From Girardinichthys multiradiatus (Eukaryota; Chordata; Actinopteri; Cyprinodontiformes; Goodeidae): a stretch of 64,000 nt of DNA. The notes beneath the pieces are model-generated. The model saw only the letters and a list, made by a program, of their open reading frames with translations. It was not told the DNA's origin and did no database searches. Location: contig NC_061806.1 of NCBI RefSeq assembly GCF_021462225.1, forward strand, positions 26,928,144 to 26,992,143, read 5' to 3'. A program made the position numbers and the translations under genes. Below are positions 1-11,563 of this stretch, piece after piece; position 1 is the first letter of the stretch; each line of letters opens with the position of its first letter.

Positions 1-244
1 CACAAATACACAGCAAAGCACATGACTTGCAAGCTAGGGAAACTCCACCAGTTACTTTATCTCACACCCTCTCCTACATAACCATTTGCCTTTTATTTCT
101 CCCAAGATGGGCAATTAATGTAGAGTTTACGTTAAAGACGAGATGCAACAAAGAGGAAAAAGCAAGAAAGGTAAAAAGAACAGAGCAGCATGTAAAAACA
201 GAATTCCTACGGGTTTTCCTTTTAAAATTCCAGACTCAAATTCA
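1..244. other. No gene seen
   Basis: AT-rich sequence with no coding signal, splice structure or repeat I recognise. It leads into the simple-repeat tract that follows. Confidence 0.5.
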
Positions 245-480
245 GATGGATTGAGGGAGGGAGGGAGGGAGGGAGGGGTGGATGGGTGGATATACTGACA
301 GATAAAAAACAATGGATGCATGGATAGTTGTATGCATGAACATTTGGATATATGTACATTTTGATGGATGGACAAGTGGGAAAATTAAGACATCAATGGA
401 CAAATGAACAGATAGATGGAAAATGCTGAATGGACATTTGAATATATGGACAACAAGATGGATGGACAAACAACTTATTA
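245..480. repeat. Degenerate GGGA/GGAT tandem repeat
   Basis: Begins as a clean run of GGGA units and decays into GGAT, GGACA and GATGGAT units spread over about 230 bp. Short open frames across it, on either strand, come only from the repeat. It has the look of a hypervariable minisatellite. Confidence 0.8.
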
Positions 481-484
481 GATC

Positions 485-488
485 ATAT

Positions 489-523
<35 letters not shown>
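485..523. repeat. (AT)n microsatellite
   Basis: A nearly pure AT run of about 38 bp, interrupted once by AAA. The Tc1 element starting at 524 sits directly at its edge, and more TATATAT follows that element at 1854. The transposon therefore probably inserted at a TA inside a longer AT microsatellite. Confidence 0.85.
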
Positions 524-1853
524 CAGTACAGACCAAAGGTTTTGACACATCTTCTCATTCAAAGAGTTTTCTTTAGTTTCATGACTATGAATATTGTTGC
601 TTCACTCTGAAGGCATCAAAACTATGAATTAACACATGTGGAATTATATACTGAACAAAAAAGTGTGAAACAACTGAAAATATATTTTATATTCTAGGTT
701 CTTCAAAGTAGCCACCGTTTGCTTTGATTACTGCTCCGCACACTCTTGGCATTCTGTTGATGAGCTTCAAGAGGTAGTCACCTGAAATGGTTTTCCAACA
801 GTCTTGAAGATGCTGTGGTAGCCATGCTGGTTCAGTATGCCTTCAATTTTGAATAAATTCCCAACAGTGTCACCAGCAAAGCACCCCCACACTATTACAC
901 CTCCTCCTCCATGCTTCACGGTGGGAACCAGGCATGTAGAGTCCATCCGTTCACCTCTTCTGTGCTGCACAAAGACATGGTGGTTGGAACCAAAGATCTC
1001 AAACTTGGATTCATCACACCAAAGCACAGATTTCCACTGGTCTAATGTCCATTCCTTGTGTTCTTTAGCCCAAACAAATCTCTTCTGCTTGTTGCCTGTC
1101 CTCAGCAGTGATTTCCTAGCAGCTATTTTACCATGAAGGCCTGATTCACACAGTCTCCTCTTAACAGTTGTTCTAGAGATGTGTCTGCTGCTAGAACTCT
1201 GTGTGGCATTGACCTGTTCTCTAATCTGAGCTGCTTTTATCCTGCGATTTCTGAGCAGCAGAAGTCTTCCTTTCCTGGGACGGTCCTCATGTGAGCCAGT
1301 TTTTTTGTAGCACTTCATGGTTTTTGCGACTGCACTTGGGGACACTTTCAAAGTTTTTCCAATTGTTCGGACTGACTGACCTTCATTTCTTAAAGTAATG
1401 ATGGCCACTCGTTTTTCTTTACTTAGCTGCTTTTTTCTTGCCATAATACAAATTCTAACAGTCTATTCAGTAGGACTATCAGCTGTGTACTGTATCCACC
1501 TCATGCACAACACAACTGATGGTCCCAACCCCATTTATAAGGCTTGAAATCCCATTTATTAAACCTGACAGGGCACACCCTGAAGTGAAAACCATTTCAG
1601 GTACCTCTTGAAGCTCATCAACAGAATGCCAAGAGTGTGTGTAGCAGTAATCAAAGCAAAAGGTGGCTACTTTGAAGAACCTAGAATATAAGACATATTT
1701 TCAGTTGTTTCACACTTTTTTGTTCAGTAAATGATTCCACATGTGTTAATCATAGTTTTAATGCCTTCAGTGTGAAGCTACAATATTCATAGTCATGAAA
1801 ATAAAGACAACTCTTTGAATGAGAATGTGTGTCCAAACCTTTGGTCTGTACTG
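524..1853 (-). mobile_element. Tc1-family DNA transposon, family A, copy 1
   Basis: The element starts CAGTACAGACC and ends with the inverted GGTCTGTACTG, with a TA on each side, the expected Tc1/mariner target duplication. Its inverted repeats are long: about 524-796 pairs with about 1590-1853. The transposase relic inside is on the minus strand. The element is 1330 bp, shorter than the usual 1.6 kb for Tc1 elements, because the 3' part of the transposase is deleted. A second copy of the same family lies at 40026-41280. Confidence 0.92.
767..1444 (-). pseudogene. Tc1 transposase, internally deleted
   Basis: The frame encodes a cut-and-paste Tc1 transposase. The N-terminus carries the helix-turn-helix DNA-binding region (KEKRVAIITLRNEGQSV, then VRTIGKTLKVSPSAVAK). 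The catalytic core begins with the first Asp in LWCDESKFEIFG and includes VKHGGGGVIVWGCF. Compared with the copy at 40441 it lacks about 16 residues after the RPRKGR stretch. After NQHGYHSI the frame runs directly into inverted-repeat sequence, so the second Asp and the Glu of the D,D34E triad are gone. It cannot be active by itself. The start is the ATG giving MARKKQLSK, which aligns with the second copy. Confidence 0.9.
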
Positions 1854-1855
1854 TA

Positions 1856-2339
1856 TATATATTTTCATTACTCTTTTTGCCCATGCATTTTTAGATCTAA
1901 CACATTTGACTCAAACTCCTGACTCTTTCAGACTGTTTAGGAACCCTGTAAAAGGTTTGAAAAATGAAATGCTAGAAAGAAAAAGTGAAAATGCTCCCTT
2001 GATTTTCAGGGATTTTAGGGAGACAGATGATGTGGCAAACCAGAGAAATTGAGAGGGGGAGTGAAGGACAGTGAAGACAGAGAGAAAGAGAAAAAGGGAA
2101 GAAGTGGCAAAGAACAAGAGATATGATTCATTGAGAGGAGGTTTTACACCTCCGTCAGCAGTACTTTTCATATAAAAGATGAACAGAGTTTTATACATGA
2201 ACAGAATAGGCATGGAAATGTTTGAATACACAGCACAAATCTGTCCAAGGAACCATTTATATAAATTTTCTGTGACAAAACCTAAAAGAAAATGTCAGAG
2301 AAATTCATTTCATGACATCTTCTGTAAAATGAAAGATTT
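1856..2339. other. No gene seen
   Basis: AT-rich sequence between the Tc1 element and the Gypsy LTR. It contains a purine-rich GAGA-type stretch near 2050-2100 and no convincing coding frame. Confidence 0.5.
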
Positions 2340-2765
2340 TGTCACATTCTGAGTTTGGAACGGACCAATACGCATAGAAGAGCTTGGGAGCCGCATGATT
2401 ACATGAATTAAGAGGTTTATTAAGCGATTTCCAGGTGAAGCAAAAAGTCACTTCAGGTATCACAAGAGTCCAGACAAAAACTCACATGAGAGTTCACTGC
2501 TGCAGGCAAGTAGAAAAACACAGGACTAAACCAGGGTGTGATGAGGAATAGTGACGGAGGAACCAGCGGGGAACAAAGAACACAGACCAACTAATATACA
2601 GGGAGAAAACAAAGGCAGGTAATCACAAGAACTAAGAACAGGTGTGGCAAGGAGACATGGAGGCATAAGGGACAGGTGGAACTAATTTACAATAAAGGAA
2701 AACATAGACCTAAGCACAGTTAACACAAAAACACAAACCAAGTCCAAGGATGTCATACCATGACA
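2340..2765 (-). repeat. Ty3/Gypsy-type LTR (3' LTR, minus strand)
   Basis: The 426-bp block begins TGTCACATT and ends CATGACA, giving TGTCA/TGACA inverted ends. Read on the minus strand, an AATAAA signal lies near the expected R region. The sequence immediately outside the right end reads on the minus strand as a purine run (GAGGGGGGG), a good polypurine tract. The orientation is therefore internal region, then polypurine tract, then 3' LTR. Related LTR sequence occurs at 26500 and at 56446, all on the minus strand. Confidence 0.8.
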
Positions 2766-2888
2766 TAACCCCCCCCTCGAGGTCGGATCCCAGACGACCA
2801 CTAGAAAACACAAAGTCCAAAACACAAAAATATTCCAACCAGGGTGGGTGGCGGGGGCCTCAGAAGGAGGGCCAGAAACAAAACAGAT

Positions 2889-3014
2889 TTCAGGCGGGCG
2901 ACCAGGAGGTCGTCCACAGCAGGCACAGAGTTCAGACGGGCGACCAGGAGGTCGTCCACAGCAGGCACAGACTTCAGGCGGGCGACCAGGAGGTCGTCCC
3001 CAGCAGGCACAATG
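2889..3014. repeat. 42-bp tandem repeat, three units
   Basis: Three units begin TTCAGGCGGGCGACCAGGAG, or a one-base variant of it, and differ at only a few positions. A related unit recurs at about 55930, inside another Gypsy copy, so the repeat belongs to the retroelement family and did not arise at this site. Confidence 0.9.
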
Positions 3015-3037
3015 TTGCCGTGGAGACCTGCAATGAA

Positions 3038-3180
3038 GTAGCCAGCGAAGAGGCCGACGATCCGGAGGTCTGCGGCGAAGTAGCCAGCGAAGAGGCCGAC
3101 GATCCGGAGGTCTGCGGCAAAGTAGCCAGCGAAGAGGCCGACGATCCGGAGGTCTGCGGCGAAGTAGCCAGCGGCGAGGA
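3038..3180. repeat. Second 42-bp tandem repeat, about 3.4 units
   Basis: Units begin GTAGCCAGCGAAGAGGCCGA at 3038, 3080 and 3122, with a partial diverged unit from 3164. The sequence is unrelated to the neighbouring repeat, but its period is also exactly 42 bp. Confidence 0.9.
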
Positions 3181-3362
3181 TGCAGGCTGCCCGGAGGCTG
3201 CAGCGGAGATGCCCGGGAAGCCCACGAAGCGAGGAGTCAGGCGGTCTGCAACGTGGAAGCAGGTGCCTCGGAGGTCTGCGGCAAAGCCAGAACCGCAGCG
3301 AAGACTTGGGCCTAGGCAGGGCCAACAGAGGCTTGGGCCTGGCGTCCGGCTTTGGTGTGTCT

Positions 3363-6280
3363 AGCTGTGGCGTGCAAGAATATCTTTCTGCTTTTAACTA
3401 CATGGGTTTGCAGTTTTCTTTATGAATCACACATACTGTTATAGTTGAATGGAAAAAAAAAAATGATTTGATCATATAGTTTTTTGTAATTAAGTAAATT
3501 TTAGTACCTCATTCCATTTGATAAGCATGTACAAACACAAAAAGTAGTGAAGAAATGCATTTAGAAGTGAAGACACTTAAAATGAGTAGTAAGAGCAGGA
3601 TCCAAACTCAGGTTCAGTTTGATAGTACTGTGTGGCTACTTACAAAAAAAAACACCACTTGCATTTAAAATGAATTACAAGAAAAAAAATTTTTTTGCAC
3701 TGCTGATGAATAAGAGATAATCACTCTGGCGGCTCAGGAACTGATTAGTAATAATTGTTTAAACAAATCAGCACCAAAGTAACAACTATGAATCAGAATA
3801 TCACTGCAGCACATGTTATTCAATGATTAAGAGCAAAACACATTGCAAAAGCCTTAAATCCATTTTACCAAGTTAAACTAAGATCTCTTAGTGGTTTAGG
3901 GAAATTCACATTGGTTTTTCAAATCCTAAAATGTTTAGATTGGAAACCAAAACTTGTGCTTATTTCATTCAACCGACGTACATCTCCAAAACTGTCAGTT
4001 AAACTTTGTTGCACTGTATTTAAAATCTTTCTGCAGAACTGTCAAGAAACTGTCATCAAATAGTTCAAGCTATTTTCTCATTTTCCAGCCATGACAGCTG
4101 AATAATCACACTTGCAGATGGATAATGTCATTTTTATTTCTACAAGGCTGTGCACTTTTTAATATAAAAAGATAAATACCAGAATGAGATATCCATCATT
4201 GCAAACTGTGACATATTCCTATGGAATTTTAAATGCTGCTGGAAAGCCACATTTAAAAGGATTAGACTGATCAGATGAAGAGCAAACAAAAGTCCCTTTT
4301 CCAGCCCCAGGATTTAAAGCCCCAGGATTTGTTTTACCCAGGTAAAAGGAATCCTGGGGAATTGGGTGCCTTCTGTTTCCATTGCTTAGATAGGCCACTG
4401 ACCATTTATTAAATGAGCCAAATGACGTACGGGGAAGTTGTGAAAAAAAAGCAATACACCTTCAGTCCAGCAGATGGCAGTACTCCTTTACTCCCTTTAA
4501 AGACTAAGCTAGCTAATCATTTTTTGTTTTTGTTTCAACTGATAAACAATAGTAGATGATGAGCAGCTTTAGATTTATATAGCTGATTAATTCCTCCCAT
4601 TGTTCTTTAGGTTACATGGATCCATAAGCAGGAAAGGTTTATATCATTATTTTACATTTAATTTTTTACCAACCTGCATCTGGCCAGGGTTGTTGCTTTA
4701 CAATGATGCATTTCTAATAACTAATAAACACTGATTAAGACAACTGTTTTTAGCAACATGTCTCTAGTAAACATGTTATTTATTAGAATAAATAAATAAA
4801 AAAACAGACAATCAGTCTAGAAGTACAGGAAATTGATACCTTGACTGTCTATAAGCAAATATTTATATAAAGTAAAAGGTGCATCGACAGGGGAGTAGAC
4901 GTTAGCAGGACAAGATGGTGAAGAGGATCGCTGGGATGTTTTGGGAAACTACATCCAAATCTGTAAATGTGGTCTCTCCTGCAAAGTTGTTTGCATAAAA
5001 CTGCAAAAAATGGAAAATAATATACTTCAAATTCCACTAAGGTTAGGTTTACATGAAAAGCCAGTGTTAGGGATATGTGTATTTTTTATGTAAGAGGAAA
5101 ATTTTAAGTGCTCGGATCACTGCATTAAAATATTTTTCTTACAGAACTGTGGCTTACAGAACTGTGGTTTATCATTAATGCCTTCCTAAACGTAAAATGT
5201 CAAAGATCTCCAGCGGAATTTATTACATTTTATATTCACTTGCAGTTATTTGCCACATACCTACTAAATGCTTTATTTTCACTTATAGCTCCCACAAACA
5301 GTTAACAGGTAGCAGCAATCAGAGAGCCAGGCTGGGTTAAGGCCACGGTAACTGGGGATTCCCACTGCAACTGCCTTAGCTTAACAGCCAGAGCAGCCCG
5401 TAAGGGGAGCTCAGCTGCTCTGAAAACTCAGAAAGAACATTTGAAGTTTTAAGGTGTACTTTCAAGCTTAAAAACATCTTAAACTACTTTTTTTGACAAA
5501 TTAATGGTATAACAATGATACATTTCTACACTTATCGCCACCATTACTGCAGTTGGTTGTGCAATGCCTTGCTGCACACAACTCCGACCCTTTAACAATC
5601 CTGAGGGAATCTTAAAAGTCCAACCTCACATTTTACCTGTAAAAATAAGGCCCAGGGAAAGTGAAATTGCCCTGGTAAACTTGTTTCAAAACGCACCCTG
5701 AGCTTACTATAAGCAATGGAAAAGGGACTAATAAAAGAGACATTTTCTCAACTGTGGTTAAATGTCACAAATCTATGAACAGGTAAATCAACATCAGAGT
5801 TTTTATATAATACACTTTTTCTAACAAATTAAACAGTATGATAAGAAGAGCCAAAAAAGTGCAAATGGTGTCTGAAAGTGGACACAGCTCGGTGAGGAGA
5901 AGGGCAGAGAACAGCTCCCACTTTTATTCTTGATGAGGACGTTGGTAATTAATTCTGACTCTCCATGGACATCAAACACGACAAGAGGAAGAGGGCAAGC
6001 AAGATAATTCAAGTGATAAAACAAGCTGGCACAGCTCCAGCCTCCTACAGTCCTCACCAACTGCAGTCCGGAAAGTGGAACAGCAGGGGATTTTGACGAC
6101 TAACTTTATTCCATACAAAGTCCTTTTGAGCCCCCAAACACACTGCCTGTGGGTAGGCTTGAAAGATGAAAACAGATTAAAAGGGTTTTAAGGGTACAAA
6201 GGAGTTTGCTTGAAGATAACTTCAGCTGAAAGAGAGTTTGTCACATGACATCAACTTGATTTTAGGACACCACACAAGGC
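3363..6280. other. No gene seen, presumed intronic
   Basis: About 2.9 kb of AT-rich DNA. Frames at 4849-5037 and 5821-6060 (minus) show no domain, splice support or coding bias. A small direct repeat of the AGCCCCAGGATTT type lies near 4302-4330. A CTCF-like motif is listed separately. Confidence 0.5.
4467..4480 (+). promoter_or_regulatory. Candidate CTCF motif
   Basis: CCAGCAGATGGCAG fits the known vertebrate CTCF core pattern CCASYAGRKGGC. This is a motif match only; binding is not shown. Confidence 0.35.
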
Positions 6281-6417
6281 AAGGCAAGGTAAGGTAAGGT
6301 AAGTTCATTCATATTGCAGCATTTATGCACAAAGTAATCCAACGTGCTCTACACCCAAAAAAATGAACAAAGGTAAAGAAAATGACATTAAAAACAAGTC
6401 ACTGAAACAATAATAGA

Positions 6418-6452
<35 letters not shown>

Positions 6453-6830
6453 GAATAATATAAAAGAAACTACGCAAATAAAAATAAAAATGTTCAGCAA
6501 CGATAATTACAAACTAATAAATTATATTTAAACTTTTTGGGAATGCTGCAGTAAATAATAATGTTTTCAGTTTCAAGTTCAGATTTTCAGGTAGTAAGTT
6601 CCAGACAAGAGGAACATAAAAACTAAATACTGTCTCCCATTTTAATTCTAGTCCTGAATGAAGATGCCTCTGATGACCTGAGGGGTCGAGGTGTTTCCAA
6701 CCCCACAAGCAACTCTTAAAAAATATTTAGGTGTTGACCATTAGCAAGATTTAAAATTGTATTCTTTTACAAACAGGGAACTAGTGCAGTGATTTAAAGA
6801 GTGGTGTGCTCCTATTCCAATCATCCTGTT
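6281..6830. repeat. Old interspersed repeat with AAGGT-rich end
   Basis: It begins with AAGGCAAGGTAAGGT-type repeats followed by TTCATTCATATTGCAGCA. This resembles the 3' ends of common fish retroelements, which carry an AAGGCAAGG tail and a sequence about low-level block length. The downstream text has a decayed frame on the minus strand. The family assignment is uncertain. Confidence 0.45.
6419..6452. repeat. (AAT)n microsatellite
   Basis: About eleven uninterrupted AAT units inside the older repeat. Confidence 0.9.
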
Positions 6831-9800
6831 TCTGCTCCAATCATCCACTTCAAATGTGATTACATGAGAACTTCATACACAAGTTCCAAATTTATCACCG
6901 AATGCAGAATTTAGTAAAGCTGTTTTAATCGTGATCAAAACACACTGGTTAACTAATTGGCCTCTAAGGGAATAATACAACGCTGTATTTGGTCACAATT
7001 TACCCAAGCAATAAAGAGGAAAGTCTTTAGTGGCTGTTTCTGTCTGCTTTTCCTAATTTTTTTCTTTGTTTCTCCATTTGATTTGTGAGAGGCATGCATT
7101 GGACATTACACAGGAGACCCATGTTTGTGTTTTGTTAGTTGCATGAGTGCAGTAGTGGGTAATACACAATTTGCTTTTTCAGAACTGACATAGTTAGCAT
7201 TTAAACAAAAGAGTAAGTGTAGCAGGGTACAAAACAGGCATATAAAGATATGAATGCTGTTGTTAAAGTGGGCCCAAATGCATTTGACCAAGGGTCTCTG
7301 AGTTACCTTAAAAACCTTAATTTTATTAATCTCTGAAACAAACAAGACACTATAAGATTCTGTCAGCCAGAGTGCAACTAGAAAATGTTCCCAAGGAGGC
7401 CTGTAGGGAAGTTTGGTACCAATGTTTTGCATGATAAATACCTACTTTCAATACCCTCTAATATATAAAATCAAAGAGCTATTACTTCCATTACATAAAC
7501 ACGAGCAGAATTTAAAAGTACCGATAATCATTTTGTCTATTATTATTAAACTTCAAAGCCTGTGCTGAGCAACATCACATGTTGAAAGCTACCTATAACA
7601 ATTGTCTAAGTGGATGCTACATGGGAAAAAAACAAAAAACAAAACACTAAACAGATCGTAAACAAATCCACAGCAAATAGTTGTCTTAATCTATGCTTTT
7701 GGAAGTTCCAAATGCAAACTTTGAAGGCTAAGTGTCAGATGATTAACAAAACACTTCTGCAAAGTTAACTGAGAGGGACAGGAAAAGCAAGACCGAGTAG
7801 AAAAGGCTGCAAGCGAGGGGACTGACTTACCATCTTTGATTAAATGAAGAAAAAACAAACTTGTAACCAATAAAAGGATTACAAAGATTTGGTGTGATGG
7901 ACAAACAGAAGAAATCTGAAGAATGAATTGTCAAAGCAACAGGATTTTCTAAGCACACTTCTCCAATTAAAGACTCCAAACAAAAGTAGAATCAAAATCA
8001 AAACCAGATTAACCAAAGCTAAAGATAAAAAGAGGGTTCAAACTGTTTTAAAACTTTCTTTAGCAGCTGGCTGAGCTGCATTGATTATCTTAGCTTGTAC
8101 GTAAACAGGAATGATGACAGAAAATTCATTTTCAGATGTCTTGTCGTTAACTTTTGTCCTACTTTATTTGCCTAGTTTGCATTATATTTCTAGACATCCA
8201 GATGTTCTTTGTTCATGCACCGACTGTTTCGAGCTATTTGGGTGCAAAAGAAGGACTGGCTCAATATTAAGTAGAAGGCCACAATATTATTCTTAACTGG
8301 TATACACTTACAAACAAGCACTAATTACACTTGTACCCTCCCTGGACATCAGTCTTGATTGATGGCTCTTTGATAATGATTTGATTGCATGTAATTCTAA
8401 CTATTATTATAATATTCGGGAGATGGAAACTACAAAAAAAACACTTGATCATCTTGCAGCTGGCAGTATCAAAAATATATTAGAGCAAGTAATGTCTCCC
8501 TATTTTGCTAAAAGCCACAACACACATGTACACATTTCTCCTTCAGGTAAAAAGTTGCCTATTGGGATCGCTTGCAGGAAAATTGTATTTATACACAACT
8601 CTGTGTTCATTGGGATCAGGATAATAATATATAATATTTATTTCGGTTTGTCATTACTGCATCAAATGACCCCTTTCTGTCGTGCTCATGCGCAAATACA
8701 AACTTTTAAATAATTTATTTTTTTAATTAAATTACATTAGCAGTAGGAGTCATTTGAGCCGGTTCCTGCCAAAAGTGGCTTTAAAAATCATATTTGAAGA
8801 AAATATTTTCAAAACCTACGTTTGTCTTGTTGATTTAGCTAAAATGAATGTTAGGATGAAGTATATTTCACTTTAAGGGCTGCTATGCACACAAATTTGT
8901 AATCAATTGATTGAAACAGGGATTTGCTTTCATGTTAAAGCAGGAAGTGAAAAATCTGCTTCCTCTTTGAAATTCAATGGAGATAGCTGCAAACTTTCAT
9001 GTGACAGATATACATAATTAGACTCAGCCAAGTAAAGATGCAATAAAACTTGACTGCCTGAAACAAGTTAATCATATTTTTTTCTTGGCTTGAATATCCA
9101 TCTACCAATTCTAGTTGAAAAGATGTACTTAGTTTCTTATAGCCATGCAATTTTCCCATATTTAATTGAATGAGGTGCACCCTGACTGCTCACAAAGAAA
9201 CATGCGGAAGTTAATTATAAGGTCCTTACCTCCACTTCAACAGTCTGCCTGTGAGAACAGTGTGTGCATGTCACACCACGTGTATATACAAGGATAAAGG
9301 TGTGTGTGTTGCACATGTATCTATGTCTGTGTGGGTACAGCTTGATACCTTGATCAATGTTTCTCTGAGGCATGGTTCAATAAACCATTAGGTACCCCCC
9401 CCACCCCCAAAAGGAATTCTGTCAACAGAGCTTCATTAGACCCATACACATGCATATAAAGAAAAACAAAAAACACCACACACCACCTCTCTCTAATTGT
9501 CCTGTGTTTACTGGCTGCTGCCATCAGGACCGAATAACAACATAGCTTAGTTTTTGTTAGTAAAACAGCACTAAACAGTATTTGCTTTTGTCTGATATGA
9601 TTTGATAGATTTTTTTAAGGTCAGAACAGATAAATAAGCTCTGTGTGATTTCATAAGATGGACTGGTAACAGTTTCAGTGTTGCAGACATTTGAAGAATG
9701 GACACGTTTTGCATTAAACTGATGATTATATGAGGGGCGTATCGGGAGTTTCTACAATTACGATGTTTGATGCACCCTGACCAAAAGAATACTGTTGTTT

Positions 9801-10097
9801 GCATGAATATCTCCAGCAGGATGAGTCACTTGCAGTTTAATAAACTGTGTGTTTTAGCCAAACTGATTTTAATCAATTCTCTTGATGCTTGCTGAATAAC
9901 GCTAAATATGAGTTACACTCAGAAGTATTTTCAATCTTCACAAAACATAAGTAAAGCTAGTTTATATAAAGGTTTTATTATTCAAAACACATTCACCTCA
10001 AGGGGGCTTCACGATTTTTGCCAAATTCCTGCTTTTTCACATTTATCTCTTTCTCTTGCATCTTCTCTTATCTCTGCTCACAGCCCCTCTACTTACC

Positions 10098-10300
10098 ATT
10101 AATTAAAAGTCTGCTGTATATATGTGTGCGTGCCCACACTCGCATGCACACATCAGACTTCAGTATTAATTAAAGGTGCGAATGCTAATTGGTCAGATCA
10201 ATAACAGGTCGTTAGGCCTCGGGGACTGACAGCCAATAGGAAATCGTTATGTGTCTGACATCACTGTCACTCTGCTAAAGCTGCACTTTGACGTACGCAG
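10098..10300. promoter_or_regulatory. Candidate conserved regulatory cluster
   Basis: Two near-identical ATTAATTAAA homeodomain-type sites (10098 and 10165) are followed by an inverted CCAAT (about 10187), a forward CCAAT (10233) and a TGACGTA site (10289). The block is less AT-rich than its surroundings. This is motif reading only. Confidence 0.3.
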
Positions 10301-11547
10301 ACATGCACAACCTCACACACACACAAGCCAACCTACACACTTCTGCTATCTGGATGGGTACAATGGCTTCAAAATAGGGTGAGAGACACAAAGCAAGGTT
10401 AGAAACTGAAGAGTTAGCAAGACAGAGGTAATAAATTGGCACAAAAACAGAATCTTAGAGTTTGTCCTTAAGAATAAATCAATATCCATTAAAGAAAGGA
10501 AGGAAACAGAGTAATAGAGACATTTGAAAAAAGTTTTATTGTAGTCACTGAAAAGAATTAAATAAATATGTGTCGTCTTTGAATACATTTTGTGCTACTG
10601 AAATCCATTTCAACCCGTTTCTTGTTTTTCTGTTGTTTTCGTTTCACCATGTATGGTCTGTTTGTCTTTTGCCTTGGTCAGAAATTTCTTGAACTGTCTG
10701 TTTTTATTAATTTATGGTATCCATTTGTCTCCATGCATTGAAGAGTCCAACTGCCAGTCTGAATTTTATAAGCTTGTCCTGGCAAGCTGATACAAATTTG
10801 CTGTGCTACATTGTTCTTTATCAGTGAATATATTTTAATGTGTTAAAGATTCAATCAAAAATGCCTGTGGGTACATTCCTCACTTGTTTGAGGAAAAAAA
10901 ATATTATTTTGGTTTAATGCACTACGTTTTCCACGGTTTTTAGTGTAGGCAGGAATGGACAATGATGGGACATGGATGCCTACTTGTGGAGGTGGGTGTC
11001 CAGATCTAACTGCCAAGGGGACAGGCCGCTAACCAAACTGGCTGGGAGAGAATGCACAGAGTGTGACTTGTGTGGTGACTGAGCTGTTAGCTGAACACCT
11101 CCAATAAAAAATACTAAATAACAACTTTATGCAGTTAATGTTTGTCATTTGGATAGAAGATCAATAATTTAGAGAAGCAAATACATGCACACTATATAAT
11201 GTAAGAAACTGCTGTGTTTGTTGTTTTGACCATCTTTACAGTAATCTCTCTGGCTGTACAAGCAATGCTGATAGCTTACATCAATCCATCCAGATGACAA
11301 AGCTTCACTTATGTTAATTGGTATCCTGCCTTCAGCCTTCCAGCCTTGATTCTTTCTCAGCTGCTCCACACTTCCTCCAATTAGCCTATCTGGGTCCTTT
11401 GTCATTCTCCACTTTTCCCCCCATAATATAAGCTCATTGGGTGTAATTTTTCTGCTGGATTCTTCCTTTATCCTGTCTGTTTGCTTGTCCATTCCATGCC
11501 CTTCTTGACTACCCGTTACTGTGTTCATACTCCCTGTTCATACTCAT

Positions 11548-11563
11548 TGCCACCTTGTGGCAG
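11548..11563 (-). promoter_or_regulatory. Candidate CTCF motif
   Basis: On the minus strand the site reads CCACAAGGTGGCA, very close to the known CTCF core. Its orientation faces the candidate site at 4467. Confidence 0.4.

Larger units (their letters stand above)
2766..3362 (-). mobile_element. 3' internal end of a Gypsy-like element
   Basis: This GC-rich block lies upstream of the LTR in the element's own orientation. It begins with the polypurine tract and carries two sets of 42-bp tandem repeats. A 174-codon frame (2801-3325, minus) spans it, because both repeats are multiples of three. The frame has no recognisable domain, so I do not call it a protein gene. The rest of the element (gag, pol and 5' LTR) is absent, and the block stops near 3362 where AT-rich DNA resumes. 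The copy at 55850-56793 shares this sequence. Confidence 0.65.

Noticed and set aside
242..562. 106-codon frame rich in Ile, Tyr, His and Pro
   Set aside because: Made from GGAT and AT simple repeats.
2889..3180. Regular repeats resembling a CRISPR array
   Set aside because: Units are directly adjacent with no unique spacers, in a vertebrate genome and within a retroelement.
2801..3325. 174-codon minus-strand frame and its plus-strand shadows
   Set aside because: Most of the frame is 42-bp repeats, which stay open because 42 is divisible by three. It is kept as repeat and retroelement sequence, not a gene.
11169..11528. 119-codon minus-strand frame
   Set aside because: No recognisable motif or exon boundaries, and not CUB or Sushi-like. 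Chance is the simplest reading.
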